From: Candidatus Margulisiibacteriota bacterium
GTDB lineage: Bacteria > Margulisbacteria > Riflemargulisbacteria > GWF2-35-9 > DYQY01
Assembly (NCBI GenBank): GCA_028706105.1
Contig: JAQWCF010000007.1
Span: 1-35,193 of the forward strand
Reading direction: 5' to 3'
DNA: 35,193 bases
Part shown: one piece after another, positions 1-7,221 of the stretch
Layout: each line of letters opens with the position of its first letter
Position numbering within the stretch: the first letter of the stretch is position 1
The notes under the pieces: model-generated
The model's database searches: none
What the model was told of the DNA's origin: nothing
What the model saw: only the letters and a program-made list of their open reading frames with translations
Made by a program: the position numbers and the translations under genes

Positions 1-317
1 TGTTTATGATAAACATAATTAGGATGTACATATTCAACGTTGGGGTCGTTTTGTAACTGTTCAAGTAATTCTAGATAATTTTCAGATGATGATGCTCTTA
101 CAATATAATTATCTTTAAATAGTTTTGTGTTCTTATATTTCTCTACAAATCCCTCAACTCTAGCTACTAAGCGAGATGATTTAATCTGAGCGTTGGAGGA
201 TTTGACTTGTTTGCCTGTAGTTTCTTTATACTTAACAATCAATTCAAGCGGTGCAGTAAAAGAGATACTTACCGTAAAAAATAATAAACTAACTAAAAGT
301 TTTGTGTTCCATCGCAT
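1..317 (-). CDS. Subtilisin-like (S8) serine protease, N-terminal part, cut by window edge
   Basis: Reading leftward from an ATG at 317-315, the frame stays open for 105 codons to the window edge. It begins with a clear Sec signal peptide (MRWNTK, then a hydrophobic core LLVSLLFFTVSISF, likely cleavage near SFTA). It continues as a typical S8 propeptide: an early LIVKYK strand and, near residue 90, the pattern LLEQLQNDPNVEYVHPNY, which closely resembles the end of fervidolysin/inhibitor-I9 type prodomains just before the catalytic domain. The catalytic Asp/His/Ser lie outside the window, so protease function is inferred from the prodomain only. The start lies inside uvrB, overlapping its end by 29 bases in another frame, so the gene is probably the last seen member of the leftward operon. 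A start further downstream would remove the signal peptide. Confidence 0.72.
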   Translation of the reverse strand, partial: MRWNTKLLVSLLFFTVSISFTAPLELIVKYKETTGKQVKSSNAQIKSSRLVARVEGFVEKYKNTKLFKDNYIVRASSSENYLELLEQLQNDPNVEYVHPNYVYHK

Positions 318-2301
318 ATATTTTATCTCTTAAGATAGCTGCTTTCTCAAACTCATAGTCCTGAGCAGCCTTTCTCATTTCCTTCCTTAAAACGTCAATA
401 GTTTTCAAAAATTCTTTAGGCGTAAGCTTCTCAACCTCTATTGTATCTAACCACTTCATATCTTCATAGTTCTTTTTGTCACCATACTTCATAGAATGTT
501 TCTTAGACGCACTATCACCTAACTTTTCTTTGATTCTAGAAGCAATAGTTGTTGGAGTAATATTGTTATCTTCATTATATTTACTTTGGATGGCTCTTCG
601 GCGATTAGTTTCGCTAATAGCTCTTTGCATAGAACCTGTCATCTTGTCTGCAAACAACAGAACCTTGCCATTGACGTTTCTAGCCGCTCTACCGATTATT
701 TGTATCAACGACCTCTCGTCACGCAGAAAGCCTTCTTTGTCCGCATCTAGTATCGCTATAAGGGAAACTTCGGGGAGGTCTAGCCCTTCTCTTAATAAAT
801 TAATTCCTACAAGAACATCAAATTCACCAGCACGTAAATCATGCAGAATTTCATAACGTTCCAAAGTATCAATATCTGAATGCATATATCTAGCTTTTAC
901 TTTCTTGTTTAACAAATAATTAGTTAGCTCTTCTGCCATCTTTTTGGTTAAAGTTATTAGTAGCGTTCTTTCCTTTTTATCTATTCTTAATTGTATTTGT
1001 TTTAAAATCTCATCCATTTGCCCTTTAGTTGTCATAACTTCTATTTCTGGGTCAATAAGTCCAGTCGGCCGAATCATTTGCTCAGCGATATGAGTAGAGT
1101 TACTTAGCTCATATGGACCGGGTGTTGCGGAGATAAATAATACTTGTTGCATCTTCTCCTCAAACTCGGGGAAATTTAAAGGTCTGTTGTCTAAAGCACT
1201 AGGTAAGCGAAAACCATAATCCACTAAAGTTTGTTTGCGGGAACGGTCACCTGCATACATGCCCCTAACTTGCGGTAAAGTTACATGTGACTCGTCAACT
1301 ATTAGCAGAAAATCCTTAGGAAAATAATCCAACAAGGTATAGGGTGCTTCGCCTGGTTTGCGGTCGGTAAGATAGCGGGAATAATTTTCGATACCAGAAC
1401 AATATCCAACTTCTTCGATCATCTCAATATCATACATAGTTCGTTGTTCCAGTCGCTGAGCTTCTAATAACTTATTCTCTTTCTTTAACTCCTGTAGTCT
1501 TATCTGCAAATCCTCTTGAATAGCAACAATTACCGAACGCTGAAAATCAGGGGCGACTAAAAAGTGGCTAGCAGGATAAACCATAAATTCTTCGAAAAAA
1601 GTTAGAGGTGTTTTGTTATAATTATCAATTAAATAAATTTTATGTATTTCTTCACCAAAAAGTTCAACTCTTAAAATATTATCACCATAGCTAGGAAAGA
1701 TTTCTATTAACTCACCTTTAACGCTGAAATTGCCTCGCTTAAGTTCGGTATCATTTCTGTCATAGCGAATCTCCATTAGTTTTTCGATTAAATCATCTCT
1801 ATCAATCAAGGCACCTTTTTTCAAAGTGATGCTACCTTGAGCATAAGTCTCGGGAGAACCGAGGCCATAAATACAAGAAACAGAAGAAACAATTAACACG
1901 TCCTTCCTATTAAATAAAGAAAAAGTAGCGCTATGTCTCATCTTTTCTATTTCTTCGTTAATTGAAGAATCCTTTTCGATATATGTATCGGTGGTGGGCA
2001 AATAAGCCTCGGGTTGATAGTAATCATAATAGCTAATAAAAAACTCTACTGAATTTTTGGGGAAATATTCTCTAAATTCGCTACACAGCTGGGCGGCTAG
2101 TGTTTTATTGTGGGCTAAAATAATTGCGGGTTTATTGATTTGAGCAATAATATTAGCTACTGTAAAGGTTTTGCCACTACCAGTAACTCCTCGTAATGTT
2201 TGAAAACGTTTTCCTTGATTGATTCCGTCTACTAACTCTTTTATTGCTTGTGGCTGATCTCCGGTTGGCTGATAGTTGGACTCTAAAATAAATTCTTGCA
2301 T
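289..2301 (-). CDS. uvrB: Excinuclease ABC subunit B (UvrB)
   Basis: This is the damage-verification helicase of nucleotide excision repair, which is loaded by UvrA and recruits UvrC. The 670-residue length is normal. Visible parts are Walker A GVTGSGKT (residues 38-45), the DNA-clamping beta-hairpin region with YYDYYQPEAYLPTTDTYIEKD-type sequence (about 92-112), the DESH Walker B, helicase motif VI QIIGRAARN, and a C-terminal UVR motif (KEMRKAAQDYEFEKAAILRDKI) that contacts UvrC. All key residues appear intact. The ATG sits inside the 3' end of coaE (19-base overlap) with no good Shine-Dalgarno, so expression is probably by translational coupling. The downstream protease gene overlaps its last 29 bases. 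No uvrA or uvrC is in the window. Confidence 0.98.
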   Translation of the reverse strand: MQEFILESNYQPTGDQPQAIKELVDGINQGKRFQTLRGVTGSGKTFTVANIIAQINKPAIILAHNKTLAAQLCSEFREYFPKNSVEFFISYYDYYQPEAYLPTTDTYIEKDSSINEEIEKMRHSATFSLFNRKDVLIVSSVSCIYGLGSPETYAQGSITLKKGALIDRDDLIEKLMEIRYDRNDTELKRGNFSVKGELIEIFPSYGDNILRVELFGEEIHKIYLIDNYNKTPLTFFEEFMVYPASHFLVAPDFQRSVIVAIQEDLQIRLQELKKENKLLEAQRLEQRTMYDIEMIEEVGYCSGIENYSRYLTDRKPGEAPYTLLDYFPKDFLLIVDESHVTLPQVRGMYAGDRSRKQTLVDYGFRLPSALDNRPLNFPEFEEKMQQVLFISATPGPYELSNSTHIAEQMIRPTGLIDPEIEVMTTKGQMDEILKQIQLRIDKKERTLLITLTKKMAEELTNYLLNKKVKARYMHSDIDTLERYEILHDLRAGEFDVLVGINLLREGLDLPEVSLIAILDADKEGFLRDERSLIQIIGRAARNVNGKVLLFADKMTGSMQRAISETNRRRAIQSKYNEDNNITPTTIASRIKEKLGDSASKKHSMKYGDKKNYEDMKWLDTIEVEKLTPKEFLKTIDVLRKEMRKAAQDYEFEKAAILRDKIYAMEHKTFS

Positions 2302-2831
2302 TTTTTGTCTGTTTCTAGCTTTAGTTCCTCGAGTGTACCATTGTTATCAATCACTATATCCGCTATTTGCAAATACCAATCTCTAGAGTTTTGTGACTCT
2401 AACCTTTTCTCGATATCCTGGACTTCGAACTTATCCTTTAATCGTTCTTTGATTATTGCATCGGAGGAATCAACAAAAACAACTACATCACTTAATCCAA
2501 TTAACTTTAATTCCATAGGCAAAGCAGAATTAATAATCGTCCCAGGGCGAAGATATGAATGTATTTCCTCAATGAGATATGGATGCATTATCTGATTAAG
2601 CACATTAACCTTGTTAGGAAAAACAAGCTCCGCTAACTTTTTGCGATTAATTTTCCCTTCTTCCACTGCTGTTGGAAAAGAATTTAATATTTGCTGAATA
2701 ACATAATCCCTAGTCAGTAACTCATGCCCAATTAAATCGGCATCCATTACAATGTAATCGCTAGGAACAGGAAGTAAGCTAAGTACTGTGTTTTTTCCTG
2801 AACCCATTCTTCCTGTTAACGTAATTATCAT
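2283..2831 (-). CDS. coaE: Dephospho-CoA kinase (CoaE)
   Basis: The enzyme catalyses the last step of coenzyme A synthesis, phosphorylation of the 3'-hydroxyl of dephospho-CoA by ATP. The 182-residue protein has the P-loop GRMGSGKN (7-14), the substrate-lid start DADLIGHELL (about 30-39), the conserved region around NSALPMELKL, and a late VVFVDSS strand. It is slightly shorter than the usual ~200 residues but no motif is missing. Its ATG directly abuts the TAG stop of the upstream LOG-family gene, with no separate Shine-Dalgarno, and its end overlaps uvrB. This is a tight operon arrangement with translational coupling. Confidence 0.93.
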   Translation of the reverse strand: MIITLTGRMGSGKNTVLSLLPVPSDYIVMDADLIGHELLTRDYVIQQILNSFPTAVEEGKINRKKLAELVFPNKVNVLNQIMHPYLIEEIHSYLRPGTIINSALPMELKLIGLSDVVVFVDSSDAIIKERLKDKFEVQDIEKRLESQNSRDWYLQIADIVIDNNGTLEELKLETDKKCKNLF

Positions 2832-3848
2832 CTATAAACTTTGATTAATTTGCTCAATGAAAAGTTTAATTTTGACAAAATCTCGTAATTTTTTCAAAGA
2901 CGATTGATAAACATATAAAGTTGTTTCAGGATAATACCTTTCACGAACATATGTCATTTCCGTCAAATCATTATCAAAAGCTATTTTGTTTAGTATTTTT
3001 TCTTCTGCTGGACTCAGCTTTTTCTTGAGCTGAAAAAAAAGCTCACTCTCGTTTAAGGTTAAATAGGAATGAAAAACCTTGTAAAAATCGTCTATTCTTT
3101 TGAGCGTTTCATCAGCACTAGTACAAATGTTATACATTGACCTATCTAAAGCCGAGATATAGCCTTTTTGCATATTTCGCTCAATCCATTCATCAAACTC
3201 TGTCCAAAAAACTCCGTTTGGCTCATCCAACAAAATAAAGGGAGTAATCCTTTTCTTTCCTGTCTGCAAAGTGGTTAAGCCTTGGTAAACTTCATCCATG
3301 GTTCCGTATCCTCCAGGCAAAACAACAACTGCATCAGCTTCTCGGTAAAAAGTGTGTTTGCGGGAATAAAAATTATTAAAAATAGTTATATGGTCGGGGC
3401 GTTCTTTGAAAATCTCGTTTTCATTCTCATAAGGTAGTTTCAAGCCTAGACCAAAACTATTATCGGCACCAGCACCTAGATTGCCTGCCTCCATTATTCC
3501 TGGTCCAGCGCCAGTGATAATTTTGTAGCCTTTTAAGGCTGCTTTATTAGAAAAATCCATTGTTAAATGATAGAGAGGATGATCTTGAGGTGTTCTGGCT
3601 GAACCAAAGACAGATATTTTAAGGTCATATCGGTATCTCTTAAACATATTCATTGCTTTTCTGATTTCTTCTATACCTTCTTTAAGAGGAATTAGGTCAG
3701 CAATTAAAGGGTCTTCCCAATGATATAGAAGCGTACAAAGCAAAAACTCCTTTAAGACTAAATAATGTTCTGCATCTTCAATGTTGTGCTTCTTAAGAAG
3801 AATGTCTATATCGTTAGCGAGTAACTGGGTGTCAGGCAATTGTTCCAT
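2832..3848 (-). CDS. LOG-family (TIGR00730-type) nucleotide phosphoribohydrolase-like protein
   Basis: This Rossmann-fold protein belongs to the lysine decarboxylase-like/LOG family, many members of which cleave nucleoside monophosphates to base and ribose 5-phosphate. The signature is intact: GAGPGIMEAG (113-122), SRK at 162-164, and PGGYGTMDE (178-186) with the catalytic Glu. It has an N-terminal helical extension of about 70 residues and a C-terminal extension of about 90, both absent from the short cytokinin-activating LOGs. I chose the ATG at 3848 (338 residues) because AGGAG stands 10 bases upstream. The longer frame from 3893 runs deeper into hisA and has no such signal. The gene overlaps hisA by 17 bases. 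Substrate is unknown. Confidence 0.86.
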   Translation of the reverse strand: MEQLPDTQLLANDIDILLKKHNIEDAEHYLVLKEFLLCTLLYHWEDPLIADLIPLKEGIEEIRKAMNMFKRYRYDLKISVFGSARTPQDHPLYHLTMDFSNKAALKGYKIITGAGPGIMEAGNLGAGADNSFGLGLKLPYENENEIFKERPDHITIFNNFYSRKHTFYREADAVVVLPGGYGTMDEVYQGLTTLQTGKKRITPFILLDEPNGVFWTEFDEWIERNMQKGYISALDRSMYNICTSADETLKRIDDFYKVFHSYLTLNESELFFQLKKKLSPAEEKILNKIAFDNDLTEMTYVRERYYPETTLYVYQSSLKKLRDFVKIKLFIEQINQSL

Positions 3849-4575
3849 TAATAATAAGCTCCTTTGCTTCTTTAACAGTAAATTTGTTTTCATAAACTGC
3901 TTTGCCAGTAATAATTCCGAAAAGTTTATTGTCTCGATTGATTTTGATTAAATCATTAATGTCTTCCAGAGAAGAAACACCACCGGATGCTACTAGTTTA
4001 ACATTAGTTTCCTGGATAATACGAGATAACATTTCCAGATTGGTTCCTTGCAACAAGCCATCTTTGTTGATGTCAGTATAAATAACATGCTTTAGTCCAT
4101 ATTTCTCGTATTCTTTAATTAAAGCAACCACTGAAATATCAGTATTTTCTAACCAGCCACTAACAGCAACACTATCGCCTCTTCCATCTATGCCGAAAAC
4201 AATATTGTTCGGATATTTTTTCAAGATAGAAATGGCTAAATCTTTGTCCTTAATAAGAATTGTTCCCAGAATTATCCTTTCCACTCCAATCGATAAATAC
4301 TGCTCCACAGTTTCAATGTCTCGTATTCCACCACCAACTTCCACAGGGATAGTTAAGCTGTCTTTAATTTTTTTGATAAGCTCAAAATGTACTGGAGTTC
4401 CTTGCTTTGCACCCTGCAAGTCAACTAGATGGAGAATATCTGCACCTTGTAACTGAAATAATTTAGCTGTTTGGATGGGGTCTAGACCGTAATCTGTCAT
4501 GCGAGAATAATCGCCCTGCAATAATCTAACGCATTTGTTGTCTATCAAATCTATAGCTGGTAATAGTTTAATCAT
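3832..4575 (-). CDS. hisA: HisA, ProFAR isomerase of histidine biosynthesis
   Basis: This is 1-(5-phosphoribosyl)-5-[(5-phosphoribosylamino)methylideneamino]imidazole-4-carboxamide isomerase, a (beta/alpha)8 barrel. It shows the N-terminal catalytic Asp in LLPAIDL (Asp9), the first phosphate-binding loop VEVGGGIRD, the second catalytic Asp in YTDINKDG, and the second phosphate loop ASGGVSS. With the ATG at 4575 the protein is 247 residues, the usual size. That ATG forms a 4-base ATGA overlap with the hisH stop. The frame could start earlier at 4617, but this would add 14 residues not found in the family. It follows hisH directly. hisF, the usual partner of hisH, is not adjacent. Confidence 0.95.
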   Translation of the reverse strand: MIKLLPAIDLIDNKCVRLLQGDYSRMTDYGLDPIQTAKLFQLQGADILHLVDLQGAKQGTPVHFELIKKIKDSLTIPVEVGGGIRDIETVEQYLSIGVERIILGTILIKDKDLAISILKKYPNNIVFGIDGRGDSVAVSGWLENTDISVVALIKEYEKYGLKHVIYTDINKDGLLQGTNLEMLSRIIQETNVKLVASGGVSSLEDINDLIKINRDNKLFGIITGKAVYENKFTVKEAKELIINGTIA

Positions 4576-5183
4576 TTTAATATTGTAAAGTATTCTAGTA
4601 CTTTTTGTAAGAAACAAAGACCAATACTTCCACTTTTTTCAGGATGAAACTGTACAGCAAGCAGATTATCTTTAATTATAGCTGAATTAAATTCTACTCC
4701 GTATATTGTTGAAGCAAGACAATTTTCCTGATTGTAAGAAATATAATAAGAATGCACAAAATAAAAAAAATTATCATGAAAATCTTTAAAAAAAGGATGT
4801 TTTACTTGGATATTATTCCAACCTGTCTGCGGAACTTTACCACAAATAGCAGAATCAAATCTAGTGACCTTGCCAGGAAAAACGCCAAGCCCCTTCACAC
4901 CTTTGCTTTCATCACTTTCCTCGAAAAGTAATTGTTCCCCTAAACAAATACCTAAAAACTTTCCGCCAGCAGAAATGAACGTCTTAATTGCTTCAGTCAG
5001 ATTAAGTTTGTTTAAGCTTTCCATAGTTGCCCCAAAGGAACCAACCCCTGGTAAAACTAAAATATCTTTCTCAAGATCCATTTCTGATAAATCACTACTA
5101 ATAATGGACTCTGCACCAATTTGTTTAAACGCTCTAGCAACATTTAAAATATTCCCAGCATCATAGTTTATGATTCGGATCAT
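4572..5183 (-). CDS. hisH: HisH, glutamine amidotransferase subunit of IGP synthase
   Basis: HisH hydrolyses glutamine and channels ammonia to HisF to form imidazole glycerol phosphate and AICAR. The 203-residue class I glutaminase has the oxyanion segment PGVGSFG (45-51), nucleophile Cys80 in GICLGEQLL, and His180 and Glu182 in QFHPEKSG, so the triad is complete. The start ATG overlaps the stop of the ROK kinase gene by four bases, and its own stop overlaps the hisA start likewise. HisF must be encoded elsewhere. Confidence 0.96.
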   Translation of the reverse strand: MIRIINYDAGNILNVARAFKQIGAESIISSDLSEMDLEKDILVLPGVGSFGATMESLNKLNLTEAIKTFISAGGKFLGICLGEQLLFEESDESKGVKGLGVFPGKVTRFDSAICGKVPQTGWNNIQVKHPFFKDFHDNFFYFVHSYYISYNQENCLASTIYGVEFNSAIIKDNLLAVQFHPEKSGSIGLCFLQKVLEYFTILK

Positions 5184-6166
5184 TCAGACAATCCTACAGC
5201 GATTGTCCCTAATAAACCTGCATCGGTTCCAAGGGTAGCTGGGATTATTTCCGTTTTTACATTTTTAACCATCGATAAATGTTCTTGAACTGTTTTTCTA
5301 ATTGCCTTAAACAGGATGTCGCCTATCTTGCTAACTCCGCCACCGATAATAATGGCCTCAGGATCTAAGATATTGATAATATTTACGCAACCAATCCCAA
5401 TGTAGTAAGCATTCTCTTCTATGATATCTTGAGCAAACTTATCACCCTGCTTCGCTGCGTGGTTAAGGACAATGGAAGTTATTTTGCTACGATTACTGGC
5501 AGAAAGCTCTAAAGTAATCTTTCCGTAATCATCTTTTGTCGTCTTTAACTTCATAATTTTTTTACTAGCTCTTTTGGCCATGTTTACCCCAGAAGCATAG
5601 GCCTCGAAACAACCAATCCGTCCACAACCACATTTAAATTCTGTATCCGTTGTTAAATTAAGGGGCATATGACCTATTTCACCTGCCATCGTGTTTTTCC
5701 CACTATACAGCTTTCTATCAATAATTATTCCACCACCTACGCCTGTACTTACTGTGAGGAAAACTATGTTTTTATAGTCTTTTTCTGACCCAAAATAAAG
5801 TTCACCCATAGCAGCGCAATTCGCATCATTTTCAACAATAATTGGAGTATTGGGGAAATCTTTTTGCACTTTATCCCTGAGTGGATAGTTTTCCCATCCC
5901 TTAATATTCGGTGCAATAATAACAACACCTTTGCTCTTAGTAATTTGACCTGGAATACCCAAAACAATGGTTTTCACATCTTGGATATGTACGCCTGCAT
6001 TCTTTAATAGCTCCTTAATCACAGAGCTAAGCTGGTTAGTTACTACTTCGGCTCCCTTTTTGGCTTGAGTTGGAGTGTTAATGGAAGTGATTATTTTTCC
6101 TTTATCGTCAGCAATAGCTGCAGCAATCTTTGTTCCACCTATATCTAAACCTATAATGTATTTCAT
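5180..6166 (-). CDS. ROK-family sugar kinase (glucokinase-like)
   Basis: This is an ATP-dependent hexokinase of the ROK family, most like bacterial glucokinases and N-acetylhexosamine kinases. The 328 residues show the phosphate-binding LDIGGTK (7-13), the sugar/catalytic region ENDANCAAMGE (about 113-123), GVGGGIII, and the ROK zinc-binding set EIGHMP followed by CGCGRIGCFEAYASG. It is the first gene of the leftward operon: AAGGAG lies just upstream of the ATG and a good sigma-70 promoter lies at 6187-6216. The exact sugar cannot be read from sequence. Its company (hisH, hisA, coaE, uvrB) does not suggest a dedicated sugar pathway. Confidence 0.9.
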   Translation of the reverse strand: MKYIIGLDIGGTKIAAAIADDKGKIITSINTPTQAKKGAEVVTNQLSSVIKELLKNAGVHIQDVKTIVLGIPGQITKSKGVVIIAPNIKGWENYPLRDKVQKDFPNTPIIVENDANCAAMGELYFGSEKDYKNIVFLTVSTGVGGGIIIDRKLYSGKNTMAGEIGHMPLNLTTDTEFKCGCGRIGCFEAYASGVNMAKRASKKIMKLKTTKDDYGKITLELSASNRSKITSIVLNHAAKQGDKFAQDIIEENAYYIGIGCVNIINILDPEAIIIGGGVSKIGDILFKAIRKTVQEHLSMVKNVKTEIIPATLGTDAGLLGTIAVGLSE

Positions 6167-6186
6167 GTCTGCTCCTTACTAAAAAG

Positions 6187-6216
6187 ATTATACCGTTTAT
6201 TAGTTAAATCGTTCAA
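6187..6216 (-). promoter_or_regulatory. Sigma-70-type promoter of the ROK-hisH-hisA operon
   Basis: On the minus strand there is TTGAAC (6216-6211), an 18-base spacer and a perfect TATAAT (6192-6187). Transcription would start near 6180, giving a short leader that contains the AAGGAG Shine-Dalgarno of the kinase gene. Confidence 0.75.
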
Positions 6217-6221
6217 TCGGA

Positions 6222-6270
6222 AATAGTTAGTGGTGAATAGTTAATAGTTAATAGGGAATAGGGAAAGGGG
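6222..6270. repeat. Degenerate A/G-rich 7-mer repeat tract
   Basis: The tract consists of approximate 7-base units: AATAGTT, AATAGTT, AATAGGG, AATAGGG, AAAGGGG, preceded by a looser AATAGTTAGTGGTG. A related tract on the opposite strand lies at 14682-14716. It occupies the middle of the 239-base gap between the divergent kinase and thioredoxin-like genes. I see no gene in that gap, and no function is evident. Confidence 0.6.
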
Positions 6271-6405
6271 AAAAGTCAATGTAAAAATGAAAACTAGTAA
6301 AGCCTCTTTGCAATAAACAACAAAAAATATCAATACATATAAATACTCATATTTGTCGATATTCTAAATAACAACAAATTTATAGGCTAAAAGGGGAGAA
6401 AACTT

Positions 6406-7185
6406 ATGATTAATAATATTGGCAACATCGGACAAATCAGTGCTAATTATGCAACAGGTGCTGAAAAACCGCAAGAAACAACAACAAGCCCTCTTGCCTA
6501 TATCTATTCAAACACAGAAACTACTGAAACTGAAAAAGTTGAAACATCCACGTCTACTAACTCCGCTAATCAACCAATTTCTTGGGGCACAGACTATCAG
6601 CAAGCAATGGCTCAAGCAGCAGCAGAAGGGAGACAAGTCATCGTTATTTTTGGTCGTCCAGAGTGTGGTAATTGTACTAGAACTGAAAATAATGCAAACA
6701 ACTCAGCTGAAGTTAGAGCATTAATAAATGATAACTATATAGCTGTTCACGTTAACATTGACACACCAGAAGGTAGAGCCGCATTTACCCCACTCCGTGC
6801 AGGAATGGGAGACATGATTTTGCCTTTGACTTGTATTATAGACCCAACAAATCCAAGCGAATATAGTGCTAGAACAACCAGAACTCAAAAAGCTGACAGT
6901 CTAATCGCGATGTTAGAACAGGGAATGGACGGCAAACCATCTCCAAATGGAACTCATTACACTCAAAATAGCTCTGGTGGTAACACAACTGGAACAGATG
7001 GAGTTGTTAGAGGCCTCCATTTTGACATAGAGGCTATACTTGCAGACCTAACCTCAGATATATTAGCAGATGTTTTAAATGAACTTGAACAAGAAAATAT
7101 ACCAAACTCAGAAAATGAAGCAACTACAACACCAGAAGCACACAAAGATGCTCCGGTAGCAACGAGTGCTCCTTCTCCTGAATAA
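6406..7185 (+). CDS. Thioredoxin-fold protein with CGNC site and low-complexity tails
   Basis: The 259-residue protein has three parts. Residues 1-58 are Thr/Glu/Ser-rich and start MINNIGNIGQISANYATG. Residues 59-180 form a thioredoxin_7-like domain: Trp60, then QVIVIFGRPECGNC with Cys87 and Cys90, and a probable cis-Pro in ILPLT. Residues 185-259 are Ser/Thr/Pro/Glu-rich with one hydrophobic helix (IEAILADLTSDILADVL). There is no signal peptide or membrane segment, which is odd because related domains are usually exported. A clear AGGGGAG stands upstream of the ATG. It is a single gene, divergent from the kinase operon and convergent with the radical SAM gene. The redox partner is unknown. 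A role at the cell surface via a non-Sec route is possible but only a guess from the tails. Confidence 0.72.
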   Translation: MINNIGNIGQISANYATGAEKPQETTTSPLAYIYSNTETTETEKVETSTSTNSANQPISWGTDYQQAMAQAAAEGRQVIVIFGRPECGNCTRTENNANNSAEVRALINDNYIAVHVNIDTPEGRAAFTPLRAGMGDMILPLTCIIDPTNPSEYSARTTRTQKADSLIAMLEQGMDGKPSPNGTHYTQNSSGGNTTGTDGVVRGLHFDIEAILADLTSDILADVLNELEQENIPNSENEATTTPEAHKDAPVATSAPSPE

Positions 7186-7221
7186 TTAATTTAATATTTA
7201 TGGATAATGGTTCCAAAAAAA

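Noticed and set aside
476-856. Open frame of 126 codons on the plus strand inside uvrB
   Set aside because: It is a shadow of the conserved uvrB coding strand, with no ribosome site and no recognisable protein pattern.
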